Below, piece after piece: positions 35,327 through 45,005 of a stretch of 64,000 nt of DNA. A program made the translations under genes and the position numbers. The stretch is from Oscillospiraceae bacterium (GTDB lineage: Bacteria; Bacillota; Clostridia; Oscillospirales; Ruminococcaceae): assembly GCA_017513135.1 (NCBI GenBank), contig JAFWDH010000022.1, positions 248,001 to 312,000 of the forward strand, written 5' to 3'. The first letter of the stretch is position 1, and each line of letters starts with the position of its first letter. Below the pieces are notes generated by a model. It saw only the letters and a program-made list of their open reading frames with translations, ran no database searches and was not told the DNA's origin.

Positions 35327-36247
35327 TTATCTGACACTCAGTTTCTTCTTGCCGATAACGACTGCCGCTATTGCAACAAGAGAAGTTACAGCAATTACAG
35401 CATAAAGCGCTGTATCGGTCACGTCATCGGTATCCGCTATCGGTTCAACAATAGTTATCGGAGCATATATGTCACTGTCTTCAAAATAAACTGACAGCCA
35501 ACACAACTCCTCAGACTCTTCAGCTTCATCAAGAAGTTCTGCAGGTATAGTTACTTTGAGTCCATTCTCATCTTCAGACAGATGGTCCAGACTGAGTTCG
35601 GCGTAATCAAACGTAGGAACTTCTTCACCGGTCTCCTCGTCCTTCTCAAAGCCAGATACGTAGTCAAAATACACAAACATTACCCTGTCTTTGATGTTTT
35701 CTTTTCCTACGATACTTGTAATCGTAAATACCAGATCTTTTCCACTGCCTTTTACATACTCAGCCTCTTCAGGGTCTATCTCGTACAGAATAACACGGAT
35801 ATTAAAGAAATAATCTGCTGTATTCCCGAACTTATCAGTGACCGTACACATATAACTAATAGATCCATCCTCGGGAATCGGCTCAGTAGTTATTGTATCG
35901 GTTACAGAATCCAACTCTTCCGGTACGATCTCACTTTCCGGATTATGGCGAGTAAGGGACCACTTATATGTCAGTCCCTCCAGATCATCGCCCACGGGTT
36001 CCGGGACTGTTAACTCTAATTTATCTCCCGGCCTAGCTGAAGCATATCCATTGCCGTAGTTATCCAGCACTTCAACCAACTCATGAGTCTTACTATCAGG
36101 TATTAACTGTACATACCCGAAGTGGTTGTCGTTCTGTGTCGCACCGTTAGCCCACTCGTACTGAGAATCTTCTTCGGCAAACACCATAGAAATCGAGCAG
36201 ATCATCAGTGCGCAAAGGAAAAACGCCAGAAATCTCTTCATCTTCAT
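35327..36247 (-). CDS. Secreted surface protein with Ig-like domain and C-terminal anchor
   Basis: 306 aa, family not recognised. Signal peptide at 1-24 (MKMKRFLAFFLCALMICSISMVFA). An Ig/PKD-like segment is seen around 70-150 (PGDKLELTVPEP, YKWSLTRHNPES, YMCTVTDKFGNTADYFFNIRV). The C-terminus is a membrane helix followed by KKKLSVR, like a cell-wall sorting tail. The residues before the helix read PIADTDDVTD with no canonical sortase motif. Beside class B sortase it is the natural candidate substrate, with an atypical motif, or simply a membrane-anchored protein. Confidence 0.8.
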   Translation of the reverse strand: MKMKRFLAFFLCALMICSISMVFAEEDSQYEWANGATQNDNHFGYVQLIPDSKTHELVEVLDNYGNGYASARPGDKLELTVPEPVGDDLEGLTYKWSLTRHNPESEIVPEELDSVTDTITTEPIPEDGSISYMCTVTDKFGNTADYFFNIRVILYEIDPEEAEYVKGSGKDLVFTITSIVGKENIKDRVMFVYFDYVSGFEKDEETGEEVPTFDYAELSLDHLSEDENGLKVTIPAELLDEAEESEELCWLSVYFEDSDIYAPITIVEPIADTDDVTDTALYAVIAVTSLVAIAAVVIGKKKLSVR

Positions 36248-36456
36248 TCTACTCCAATCGTTTTCATCCTCTTCTGTAAGTACCTGTCACAGAAAAGCTC
36301 ATATTAATATACATTATACTTCATTAGAAAATTCAATCAACCCAAAAACTGTCAATCACAGGAAAAATGATGTCAAAACAATCACTCAAACAATTGTTAT
36401 TGTCCCGACATTATTCAGAAATATGTAGCGTCATTTTATTGAATTCCATTCTTCCG

Positions 36457-37161
36457 CTACCCTGCAAGTACAGCAACTGCATCCTTGAGCTTTCTGATCC
36501 TGGATGATGCAGAGATCACCGCTGCTATCGTTACAGACATGTAGAACAGAAACAGTACCGTATTCCTGAACTTCCTGTAATCATCCCACACAAACGGGAG
36601 GACAGTATTTAAAAGGTTTAGAAACACCGACATCACTAACAGAAAAATGATGTTCCTCTTGTTTAAGATGTCTTTGAATCTGAGCCAGGGAAACAGTAGT
36701 TTCAGCACAGCGGCAATAACCGCAGCAAGGATAAGAAACGTCAGAAGCGTTCTCAGCAGGAACCCAACGATCGGGGACAGGATCCCTATCCAAAGGACCG
36801 TCGCCAGCCTGATGATCACCCATCCAAGTGCCCACATGGCCACTCCGGCTGTCCCTCTTATTACGAGCGGGATACGCAGGATGAAAGCCCTCGCCTTTTC
36901 GCTGAAACCTTTCTTATTCTCCTTTTCCTCGTTCTCATCTCCTTCGTCATCGTCGTCATCGACCATGACATCCACCTGAGCCGAGGGGATCTTTATATCC
37001 CTGTCCAGAAGTGCGGCAGGTTCGCTGAAAAAGCCCGCAAGAGATACACTTGCGGAAGCAATAACAGCTACCAGCGCCATAAGGGCTTTTCTTCCCTTTT
37101 TCTTTTCGGGAGGAGCTTCGTTGGTCTCCTGAACCTTTACCCTGTCTTCTTCCATCTTCAT
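36457..37161 (-). CDS. Membrane protein of unknown function with acidic loop
   Basis: 234 aa from ATG at 37161; an upstream TTG frame overlaps the terminator of the preceding operon and is unlikely. Signal-like helix at about 27-46, a very acidic stretch (DVMVDDDDDEGDENEEKEN, about 65-85), then about five hydrophobic helices (residues 100-220). No family recognised. It lies after the Gld-like ABC operon but behind a terminator. The acidic run may bind cations. Confidence 0.7.
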   Translation of the reverse strand: MKMEEDRVKVQETNEAPPEKKKGRKALMALVAVIASASVSLAGFFSEPAALLDRDIKIPSAQVDVMVDDDDDEGDENEEKENKKGFSEKARAFILRIPLVIRGTAGVAMWALGWVIIRLATVLWIGILSPIVGFLLRTLLTFLILAAVIAAVLKLLFPWLRFKDILNKRNIIFLLVMSVFLNLLNTVLPFVWDDYRKFRNTVLFLFYMSVTIAAVISASSRIRKLKDAVAVLAG

Positions 37162-37185
37162 CGTTCCGAATAAAGAAAAATGTTT

Positions 37186-37221
37186 CTGCCCGAAAGGACG
37201 CTTTATGCTCCTTCCGGGCAG
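37186..37221 (-). terminator. Terminator of the Gld-like ABC operon
   Basis: On the minus strand CTGCCCGGAAGGA pairs with TCCTTTCGGGCAG (13 bp with one G-T), loop of 10, followed by AAACATTTTTC. Placed just after the DUF4340 gene. Confidence 0.75.
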
Positions 37222-37234
37222 TTTCAATCAATGA

Positions 37235-38587
37235 TCATTCTCCCAACAGAACCGCGTTGAGCTCTTCTACTACTCTGACCGCGTCTTCTCTCGGAACAGT
37301 TCCGGTCATCCTTCCGTCGACCTTGATCACACAGGCTTTGCCCGTGTACTTGTATATCTCACAGGTCATTGAAGGCCATCTGTCGTTATCGAATATGAAC
37401 TCGATCTGCGCTTCTCTCTTCTTCAGGGAAGCATCATCCATGAATTCGATATATTCAAGCTTGTTCACGTCTCTGCTGAACGAGTCCAGATCAACCTCTT
37501 TGCCGTCAAGGTAGAACAGTGTCTTCTGCCCGTCTTTCTTGACATCGAAGGTCGCTCTCTCTCCGTCGACATTGACTATGACCTGCTTTACGGTGCTCCA
37601 GTCTGCAAGGATCATCTCAGACGGTCTGAGAGTGTTGTAGCTCGCGTTGAGGAACTTGTCATAGTTTTCATCATTCATATGGATGATGTATTTGGAACCG
37701 ACCCTGTGGAAGAACTTCGCTCCGCTTATGGTTCTCGGAGACATATAGACGTACTCCGTATGCTCCTCGTCGTTCTCATCAAGATAACTGATCTCAACGG
37801 TCAGCTCAGGATCTATGAGGTTATAGGTCTCAAGATCCTCATCCTTTATGTCGTAGGTCGCATAGTAGTCTGTCAGCGCATTCCACACAGCGTTTATGGT
37901 CGCTTCTACATATTTTGAGCTGCAGGGCATGTACTGTCCGTACACCATCGTGTAGTAAACGAAGCTGTCGCTGTAGCAGTATCCCGCGTTCTCCTTGTAG
38001 ATGACTTCGAGTTCATTAGCGCCCTTGATCTTGAGGCGGGTGAACTGCTTGACATCAGGAAACTTCTCGAATGCCATAAGGTCGTTGTTGTCGACCTCGA
38101 ACTTCTCGGCAACGTCTTCCTTTGCGATATAGACGAAACCGTCGCCCACCGAGAAGTAGCGCTCTCCCTCTATCGGGCTCTTGTCGCCGAAGCTTATCGT
38201 TTTCGTCACACCGTCTATCGTGACAGTGGCGGAATGCTCCGGTCTCTCAAGGCCGTAAACACTGAGTTCCGGATTAATGATCTTGAACTTGGCTTCATAG
38301 TTGTTGATGCAGCTTATAAGATCGTGGACCAGTTCCTGGTTAATCGGGTACTGGACTTCCTTGTCCAGAAGCCATATGCCGTCGCTGTTCTTTGTAAGGT
38401 CACAGTGTGCGGTAGCTCCAAGCGAGAATGAGAATCTGTCCACCTTATCTTCATCGAAGGAGAAGACCACTTCTTCAAAGGTCTCCATCCTTTCTTTGTA
38501 CTCGCCTATCTTAATGACCACTATGGTGATGACTATAAGCGCGGCAAGCACTCCGATCAGGATCTTAAGGGTTCTGGAACGCTTCAT
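37235..38587 (-). CDS. DUF4340 domain protein of Gld-like ABC system
   Basis: 450 aa. N-terminal signal-anchor (TLKILIGVLAALIVITIVVIKI, about 5-26), then an extracellular domain with the DUF4340 patterns DLTKNSDGIWLL, INNYEAKFKIINPEL, YGLERPEHSATVTIDG, KTISFGDKSP and RYFSVGDGFVYIA. DUF4340 proteins are regularly encoded with GldF/GldG-type ABC genes, as here (start overlaps the gldG-like stop by ATGA). Its role, perhaps a substrate-binding or periplasm-side subunit, is not established. Confidence 0.88.
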   Translation of the reverse strand: MKRSRTLKILIGVLAALIVITIVVIKIGEYKERMETFEEVVFSFDEDKVDRFSFSLGATAHCDLTKNSDGIWLLDKEVQYPINQELVHDLISCINNYEAKFKIINPELSVYGLERPEHSATVTIDGVTKTISFGDKSPIEGERYFSVGDGFVYIAKEDVAEKFEVDNNDLMAFEKFPDVKQFTRLKIKGANELEVIYKENAGYCYSDSFVYYTMVYGQYMPCSSKYVEATINAVWNALTDYYATYDIKDEDLETYNLIDPELTVEISYLDENDEEHTEYVYMSPRTISGAKFFHRVGSKYIIHMNDENYDKFLNASYNTLRPSEMILADWSTVKQVIVNVDGERATFDVKKDGQKTLFYLDGKEVDLDSFSRDVNKLEYIEFMDDASLKKREAQIEFIFDNDRWPSMTCEIYKYTGKACVIKVDGRMTGTVPREDAVRVVEELNAVLLGE

Positions 38588-40017
38588 TTCTGTTTTCTCC
38601 TCCTGATGACTTCAACAAGTCCGCTCATAAGGAAGGCAACAGGTATAACTCCCAGCATCGCTACCTTGAGTATCTTTCCTTCGTTCTGGCTGATCTGCAG
38701 AGTCTCTGTCTTGACCGTAGTCGCCCTTATCGTAATGTACTCATTATCGCCGATCAGGTAATTGAACGCATTGACGATATAATCCATGTTTGCACCGGCG
38801 GCATTCGCGTTGAAATCATCGTCGCAGAAATAATCCGAACTGATCACACAGAGCATGCCTTTGGTGTCCCTCATCTCAACCAGAGCCGAGAGGCAGAACG
38901 GTCCGTCGATATCTCCGTCCTCTTTGTCAAAGACATCGATATTCAGGCCTTTGAGCTTGGAGTACGTGGTGTCTTCAGTAGTCAGCAGCTCCGTGATCAG
39001 GTATTTGTCAGGCATCTCCTCTCTTCTCACCATTCCCTGAGAGATAGACACTATTACCTGCCTGTTCTCTTCGATAAGCGGGTCTGTGATATCCCCCTTG
39101 TTCATGGTAGCAAGGACAGAGTAAGGCTGCCCGTAAAGGAACCTTGATCCGTCATGTTCTATTACTACACCGGGCTGCTTTTCAAATCCGAACCTGCGGA
39201 CAAGCTCGTATATGTTGTCGAGGTCCTCTATCAGCGGCAGTCCGGAGATCAGCATGACTCTTCCGCCGCCGAGTATATATTCCTCAAGCATATCAACTTC
39301 CTGCTGGCTGAGGTCATACTGAGGGCTGTTAATAAGGACCATATCGGCATCCTCCGGTACGGCGTCCTTATTGATCAGGGAGAGGTTTGCGACATCATAG
39401 TTTGCTTTCGTTGTACTTGCTGTCAGGCACTGTGAGAAAGCCTGCTCCTCGTGCCCGATAAGATTGAGTATAAGCGGGAGCTTATCTCTGGTGACGTAGT
39501 TGATGGCGGATGTGATCTGTCCCTCTCCGTCAAAATTGACGTTCTCGTTGCCGCCCTTGACGGATTCGGAGGTATCGACCATGTATATGTCCATGATTCT
39601 GACCAGTCTGCTCCTGTCGCCGCATATCACGATCAGGTCATTGTTATGAATATTCTCCGACGTGTACTGCGCGGCGAATCCGGGATAAATGTCAGGGTTC
39701 TTCTTTACGACTTTTACATGATCGCTGAGCTTTGTGTATTTATCGAGGAGAGTCCCCAGGATCTCATCCTCCTGTCCGGCCTGAACGATCCAGTTTATCG
39801 TGACGTCTTCGGTGAGCCTGGTCACGATCGCTTTTGTATTTGATGTAAATGTGAAGATCTTGGCTGCGCTTATGTCGTAGTGGGTGATCCTGTCAGGCAG
39901 AGCGTTCGCAAGCAGGTTTACAGCAATGACTATGGCGAGGACTATCGCAGTCAGGACGAAACTGTAGCTTCCGAGCCTGAAGCTCTTGGTGCTGAATGAT
40001 TCAAAGAACTTTTTCAT
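38584..40017 (-). CDS. GldG-like ABC transporter auxiliary protein
   Basis: 477 aa. One N-terminal helix (about 18-40), a large extracellular domain, and a C-terminal helix (VAMLGVIPVAFLMSGLVEVI) followed by RRRKQK. GldG-like features: DRITHYDISAAKIFTFTSNTKAIV, YTKLSDHVKVVKKNPDIYP, PLILNLIGHEEQAF and DMVLINSPQYDLSQQEVDMLEEYILGGGRVMLISG. It overlaps both the permease (TGATG) and DUF4340 genes. In Bacteroidota GldG supports gliding; in Bacillota the substrate is unknown. Confidence 0.85.
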   Translation of the reverse strand: MKKFFESFSTKSFRLGSYSFVLTAIVLAIVIAVNLLANALPDRITHYDISAAKIFTFTSNTKAIVTRLTEDVTINWIVQAGQEDEILGTLLDKYTKLSDHVKVVKKNPDIYPGFAAQYTSENIHNNDLIVICGDRSRLVRIMDIYMVDTSESVKGGNENVNFDGEGQITSAINYVTRDKLPLILNLIGHEEQAFSQCLTASTTKANYDVANLSLINKDAVPEDADMVLINSPQYDLSQQEVDMLEEYILGGGRVMLISGLPLIEDLDNIYELVRRFGFEKQPGVVIEHDGSRFLYGQPYSVLATMNKGDITDPLIEENRQVIVSISQGMVRREEMPDKYLITELLTTEDTTYSKLKGLNIDVFDKEDGDIDGPFCLSALVEMRDTKGMLCVISSDYFCDDDFNANAAGANMDYIVNAFNYLIGDNEYITIRATTVKTETLQISQNEGKILKVAMLGVIPVAFLMSGLVEVIRRRKQK

Positions 40018-40880
40018 CAGCTGTACCTCCTCTTCTCAAGCGACTGCACACAGAGGAAAAGGAACAGTGCAGTGACGGAGATGTAATACACGATCGCAGT
40101 GACATCGAAGTCTCCGTTCACGAACGTGTAGAACCTCTGGAACAGTGAGATCCTGGACATGATGCCCGGGACCAGTCCCTCGAACAGTACGCTCTTGATT
40201 GCGTAGACTATCCCTGCGGTGCCCGCAAGGATCACAAATATCAGTATCCCTCCTGCAGTGCTCTTTGTGAGCTGCCTCACTATGAACCCGACTACAAGAG
40301 AGAAGATCAGCACGGCGATAAGGGATCCCTGCTTGGTGCTGGATGTGTAGTTCGCAAGATCCATGCTGTAGTAGTTCAGCGCTATAAGTACTGCGCTTAT
40401 GCCGGCTGCGATTCCCTGGTTCTCTGTCAGAGAAGATACGAACATTCCGACCGCTATAAGAGCTCCGCCGAGGAACACAAAAGCGATAAGGCTTCCGTAG
40501 GATGTCCTGAGGAACACATTGCCGTACCTCTTGAACAGGAGCGGATAAACCGCTACAAAGGACAGCGGGAGCATGAAGTTTATCAGTGTCGCAAAGAACT
40601 TACCGAGAACTATGTCCCACATGGAAAGGGGCAGCGAATAGAGCAGCTGGTCCGTTCTCAGCTTTCTCTCTTCAGCGATGGACTTCATCGTGATGATCGG
40701 GATGATCAGTACGAATACCAGCGTGATCGTGGACAGGCAGTACTCGAAGTTTGCCATCTTGTTGTTGATGTTATAGATCATGGCCGCTATGCCGACCGTT
40801 TCAAGCAGGAAGAATCCGAACAGATAGGTGCTGAAGCTTCTGTCCTGCATATTCAGCTCATGCCGCATTACAGTAATCAT
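40017..40880 (-). CDS. ABC-2 type permease, GldF-like
   Basis: 287 aa, about six to seven membrane helices. The opening ITVMRHELNMQDRSFSTYLFG and MKSIAEERKLRTDQLLYSLPLSMWDIVLGKFFATL are typical of ABC-2 membrane subunits (the EERKxGT/DQLL-type loop). It overlaps the ATPase stop by ATGA. Confidence 0.88.
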   Translation of the reverse strand: MITVMRHELNMQDRSFSTYLFGFFLLETVGIAAMIYNINNKMANFEYCLSTITLVFVLIIPIITMKSIAEERKLRTDQLLYSLPLSMWDIVLGKFFATLINFMLPLSFVAVYPLLFKRYGNVFLRTSYGSLIAFVFLGGALIAVGMFVSSLTENQGIAAGISAVLIALNYYSMDLANYTSSTKQGSLIAVLIFSLVVGFIVRQLTKSTAGGILIFVILAGTAGIVYAIKSVLFEGLVPGIMSRISLFQRFYTFVNGDFDVTAIVYYISVTALFLFLCVQSLEKRRYS

Positions 40881-41869
40881 TCTTCAGCATCCTCCTGCGG
40901 TACTTCTTCGTCTTCGGGTTCGGGATCCGGCTCGCTGCTGCCGTGTGTCAGTTCGATGAACACGTCCTCAAGAGACGCTTTGACCGGCGTCATCTGGAAC
41001 ACGGGGACCGCGTTCTCTCCGAAGATCCGGAACATCTCAGCCTGCATCTTCTGCCTGTCATTCTCTCCGATCCTGACGATTGCGGTGCAGACTCCCTCAT
41101 CCTCACTCAGGTCATATTCAGTGACAAAGTCCATTTTCTGAATGACAGGCTCGATGACGTCTTTTCCGCAGTTCGCTTTGACTTCTATGGCGGCTTCCCC
41201 GAGCATCAGGCTCTCCAGGTTCTCGGGAGCGTCGAACGCTACGAGCTTTCCCCTTGAGATGATCATGACTCTGTCACAGATCGCCTGGACTTCGGAAAGG
41301 ATGTGACTCGACAGGACTACGGTATGCTTCCTGCCGAGGCTCTTTATAAGATTCCTTATCTCGATGATCTGCTTCGGGTCGAGTCCTACCGTAGGCTCGT
41401 CCAGGATGATAAGGCTGGGTCTTCCGATGATCGCCTGAGCGATCCCTACACGCTGCTTATATCCCTTTGAAAGGTTCTTGATCAGCCTGTTTGCGTAGAC
41501 GGTGATACCTGTCTCTTCCATGACGTTCTCGATCTGTTCGTCGAGCTCATTAGCCGGAACTCCCTTTGCCCTGGCAACGAATTCCAGGTACTCGACAGGA
41601 GTCAGGTCCGGATAGAGCGGCGGAATCTCCGGAAGGTATCCGATACACTTCTTGGCTTCTTTGGCTTCCTCGAAGATATCGTGTCCCTCTATGATGACCT
41701 CGCCTTCCGTAGCGGACAGGCATCCGGTCATTATATTCATGGTCGTTGATTTTCCCGCACCGTTTGGTCCCAGGAATCCGTAGATCAGACCGTCCTCGAT
41801 GGTGAACGACAGATCTGACACGGCAGTAAAGTCACCATATTTCTTGGTGAGGTGGCTCACTTCAACCAT
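40877..41869 (-). CDS. ABC transporter ATP-binding protein, GldA-like
   Basis: 330 aa. Walker A GFLGPNGAGKSTTMN (about 32-46), Q loop in CIGYLPEIPPLYPDLTP, signature NLSKGYKQRVGIAQ, Walker B LIILDEPTVGLDP, H loop VVLSSHILSEVQ. The C-terminal extension (about 215-330) is acidic at the end. It is the first gene of a four-gene operon (ATPase, permease, GldG-like, DUF4340). Confidence 0.93.
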   Translation of the reverse strand: MVEVSHLTKKYGDFTAVSDLSFTIEDGLIYGFLGPNGAGKSTTMNIMTGCLSATEGEVIIEGHDIFEEAKEAKKCIGYLPEIPPLYPDLTPVEYLEFVARAKGVPANELDEQIENVMEETGITVYANRLIKNLSKGYKQRVGIAQAIIGRPSLIILDEPTVGLDPKQIIEIRNLIKSLGRKHTVVLSSHILSEVQAICDRVMIISRGKLVAFDAPENLESLMLGEAAIEVKANCGKDVIEPVIQKMDFVTEYDLSEDEGVCTAIVRIGENDRQKMQAEMFRIFGENAVPVFQMTPVKASLEDVFIELTHGSSEPDPEPEDEEVPQEDAEE

Positions 41870-41939
41870 CTGGTGAAATCCTCCAATCAGTTTGTATCAA
41901 TATAACACCCGTATGTGAACATTCCGTGTGCAAAAACTT

Positions 41940-41975
41940 CTGAACAGGCAAAAATACCGAACGTGTCCTGTTCAG
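41940..41975. repeat. Inverted repeat in the region 41870-42243
   Basis: CTGAACAGG (41940-41948) and CCTGTTCAG (41967-41975), 9 bp perfect with an 18-base centre. It lies upstream of the Gld-like operon (minus) and could be an operator. The rest of the 374-base interval has no gene. Confidence 0.45.
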
Positions 41976-42243
41976 CAATTTGTATGATAACACAATAAAC
42001 ACCGTTTGAAAATTAAGATTCCGTTACAACGGCACGTGTGAAAGCAGTGTCAGTTGTTCCGGTGTCGATAAGCCGGGAAAAGATACGGGAACACATCCAT
42101 AAAGCTTCTGCCGGTGCCAATGCCAGCCATCAGGGTCTATATCTCTTTATGCGTGATATAATGTATTATTAAGAAAAGATCTACAGATCACGATATCCCC
42201 GCATATTCCGCAGCACTGATAAACGGAGAAAAAGGAGACGATC

Positions 42244-43437
42244 ATGAACGAACTCAGACACCTCTGCGACAAGGACAATAACTGGTATGCTACAGCTGCA
42301 GTTCCGGCAAATTATCTGTCAGGAGCTTCTGCCGTAATGAAGGTGCAGCACCCCAGAGTGCCTTTCAGCATCAATGCCTATTCGATGGATACGACCAAGG
42401 GCATTTTCATATTCGGTCTGTCTGACGAGATGTGGACGACACATGTCAATCAGCTATCAAAAGCCATGAGCAAGATGCACATGCTCGGGGATACCAGTTA
42501 TGTGCGGGATTTCATCGAGCCCGAAGATTACCTGCTCCAGTTCGCGGAGGCGCTCTCACAGATGAAGCTGACTGCGACCGGAGAAGCCACTCTTCCCAGC
42601 GCGTTCGGAAAAAATATACAGGCAGTATATGATTCCATGATGGCCGAATACAATATGTATTTTCAATACGAAGCCATGGCAGGATCCCCAACCCACCCTC
42701 AGAACAGCCTGTGCAAGACTTTCCTGACAAGATACACCGGAACCAAAAACGGAGTGCCGCACGTAGTGCTTGCCGGAATGGATTACAAGGGAGTGGAGTT
42801 CTACTCAGATATTCAGCCTGAGATGCTCGTCGGAGGCATCGCAGGTCTCGTAGCGGGAATGATGTCGAGGAAGGGACAGAGGGAAACAGGCTCAACACAG
42901 TTCGGACACGGCAAGCCCTGCGATATGATCGAATGGGGCGCCGAGAACAGATACCTGGTATTCGCTCCAGTTCAGTACGAAGCGGAAGCGACTGACGCTT
43001 TCGTTGATTTCGTCTCCACCTTCCACATGGAGGAGGGTCTGCGGAAGCATTTCATGGAAAGAAAGCTCCAGAACGCAGAGCAGATGTTCCAGAACACTAT
43101 GGCTACAAAACAGATAGCGCAGCAGAACCTGATGAACCTGCAGATGAATCAGGCCAGGCTCAGACAGACTCTGGCCGAGAACTCCGCTGCCATGTCAGCC
43201 GGCATCATGGATAGCTGGAACAAAAAGATGGCGTCCGATTCACGCATCAGCCAGGCCAGATCCGAAGCGATCCTGGGAGTCAACACTTATCAGAACAGCT
43301 ACGGACAGAATGTGTCTGTGGATGTCACTGCCGACCATGTATATGAGAACAGATACGGTGACGTTTACGGCGTATCCGGAGTCGCTCCGGATCAGGAGAC
43401 ACTGAACAGACTCGACTGGAGAGAACTGACCAAGTAG
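42244..43437 (+). CDS. Conserved-looking protein of unknown function
   Basis: 397 aa, family not recognised. No signal peptide. Residues about 1-260 look globular (PRVPFSINAYSMDTTKGIFIFGLSDEM; HVVLAGMDYKGVEFYSD). There is a short Gly-rich hydrophobic stretch, MLVGGIAGLVAGMMSRKG (about 192-209), and a Gln/Met/Asn-rich helix (about 275-325) likely to form a coiled coil. The tail has Tyr/Asn/Val-rich repeats. ATG follows AAAAAGGAGACGATC. It stands alone upstream of the Y-family polymerase. Confidence 0.8.
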   Translation: MNELRHLCDKDNNWYATAAVPANYLSGASAVMKVQHPRVPFSINAYSMDTTKGIFIFGLSDEMWTTHVNQLSKAMSKMHMLGDTSYVRDFIEPEDYLLQFAEALSQMKLTATGEATLPSAFGKNIQAVYDSMMAEYNMYFQYEAMAGSPTHPQNSLCKTFLTRYTGTKNGVPHVVLAGMDYKGVEFYSDIQPEMLVGGIAGLVAGMMSRKGQRETGSTQFGHGKPCDMIEWGAENRYLVFAPVQYEAEATDAFVDFVSTFHMEEGLRKHFMERKLQNAEQMFQNTMATKQIAQQNLMNLQMNQARLRQTLAENSAAMSAGIMDSWNKKMASDSRISQARSEAILGVNTYQNSYGQNVSVDVTADHVYENRYGDVYGVSGVAPDQETLNRLDWRELTK

Positions 43438-43496
43438 TATCCTGACACCTTGCCGGCCACATATTAAAACTGCTTTTATCCCTCGGAGGATCATCT

Positions 43497-45005
43497 ATGG
43501 AGAAAGAGAGGACCTATATAGCGATAGACCTCAAGTCTTTCTATGCCTCCGTGGAATGCGCAGACATGGATCTCGATCCTCTTGACATAAATCTCGTGGT
43601 AGCGGACCAGTCCAGGACCGACAAGACGATATGCCTTGCGATCTCCCCCGCGCTGAAAACTTTCGGTCTGCCCGGAAGAGCCAGGCTCTTTGAGGTCAGG
43701 CAGGAGGTCGCCAGGATAAACGCGGAAAGAAGGCTGAAAGCTCCGGGCGGCAGGTTTACCGGCAGTTCCGCGAGCCTCAAGGAACTGAAGGAGCACCCGG
43801 AATTTGAACTTGAGTTCAAGACCGCTCCTCCGAGGATGTCCCGTTACATGGAAGTGAGTTCCGCCGTTTACGGAGTGTATCTGCGCTATATAGCTCCGGA
43901 AGACATACATGTGTATTCTGTCGACGAGGCATTCATGGATGTCACCGAATACCTCAGGATATACGGCATCACCGCGCGGGATCTTACGAGAAAACTGATC
44001 GATGAGATCTTTGACCTGACCGGTATAACAGCGACCGGAGGTATCGGCACAAACCTCTATCTCTGCAAGGTAGCTCTGGACATAGAGGCGAAGCACATAG
44101 ATCCGGATGAAGCCGGTGTGCGCATAGCGGAACTGGACGAGATGAGCTACAGGAGAAACCTGTGGTCTCACACTCCTCTTACGGACTTCTGGCGCGTCGG
44201 GCACGGGATCGCGGATAAGCTCGCAAGATACGGAATCTTCACTATGGGCGATATCGCAAGATGCTCGGTGGGAAGCATGGATTCGCCGCGCAATGAAGAT
44301 CTTCTGTATAAGCTCTTTGGGGTGAATGCGGAGTTTCTGATAGACCACGCATGGGGCTATGAGCCCTGCATGATGAAGGACATCAAATCCTACAGACCCG
44401 AATCCAACAGCCTGAGCGTCGGCCAGGTCCTTGCGGAGCCATATGACTTTGAAAAGGCAAAGATCATAGTCCGGGAGATGACCGATTCCATGGTCATGGA
44501 TATGGTCTCAAAACATCTCGTCACGGACCAGATAACTCTCACGCTGGTCTATGATGTCTCGTCAGCAGTCAACGCCGCGTCCGATATCGAGATAAAAAAA
44601 GACTGGTACGGCAGAAACGTTCCGCGGCATGCTCACGGCAGCAGCAACTTTCCTTCATTCACCTCATCCACAAAAACGATCACCGACTCTGCAATGGCCC
44701 TCTATGACAGGATCGTCGATCCGCGGCTTATGGTCAGGAGAGTGTTCCTCGGTGCGAGCCATGTCAAAAACGCCGGCGATGCTTCGTACGAAGACGAAGC
44801 GGTACAGCTTGATCTCTTCTCCGACCGGTTCGATGACGGCTCCGCGCAGGACCTCGAAGCCGAACGCAGGGAAGCCGACCTGCAGCGCTCCCTCCTTGAG
44901 ATCAAGGACCGTTTCGGCAAGAACGCCATTCTCAAGGGCATGAACCTGAAAGAAGGAGCCACCGGCATCGAGCGCAACAAGCAGATAGGAGGCCACAAAG
45001 GATGA
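43497..45005 (+). CDS. Y-family DNA polymerase (UmuC/DinB-like)
   Basis: Translesion polymerase, 502 aa. Palm motifs: AIDLKSFYASVECADM (metal Asp near residue 10) and VYSVDEAFMDVTEYL (catalytic Asp-Glu). The helix-hairpin-helix region is in WRVGHGIADKLARYGIFTMGDIAR. A beta-clamp binding motif, QLDLFS, lies near residue 438. The long C-terminal extension is typical of the Bacillus UvrX/YqjW-type UmuC. The stop overlaps the YolD-like start (ATGA), so the two are coupled. No LexA box was recognised by eye. Confidence 0.92.
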   Translation: MEKERTYIAIDLKSFYASVECADMDLDPLDINLVVADQSRTDKTICLAISPALKTFGLPGRARLFEVRQEVARINAERRLKAPGGRFTGSSASLKELKEHPEFELEFKTAPPRMSRYMEVSSAVYGVYLRYIAPEDIHVYSVDEAFMDVTEYLRIYGITARDLTRKLIDEIFDLTGITATGGIGTNLYLCKVALDIEAKHIDPDEAGVRIAELDEMSYRRNLWSHTPLTDFWRVGHGIADKLARYGIFTMGDIARCSVGSMDSPRNEDLLYKLFGVNAEFLIDHAWGYEPCMMKDIKSYRPESNSLSVGQVLAEPYDFEKAKIIVREMTDSMVMDMVSKHLVTDQITLTLVYDVSSAVNAASDIEIKKDWYGRNVPRHAHGSSNFPSFTSSTKTITDSAMALYDRIVDPRLMVRRVFLGASHVKNAGDASYEDEAVQLDLFSDRFDDGSAQDLEAERREADLQRSLLEIKDRFGKNAILKGMNLKEGATGIERNKQIGGHKG

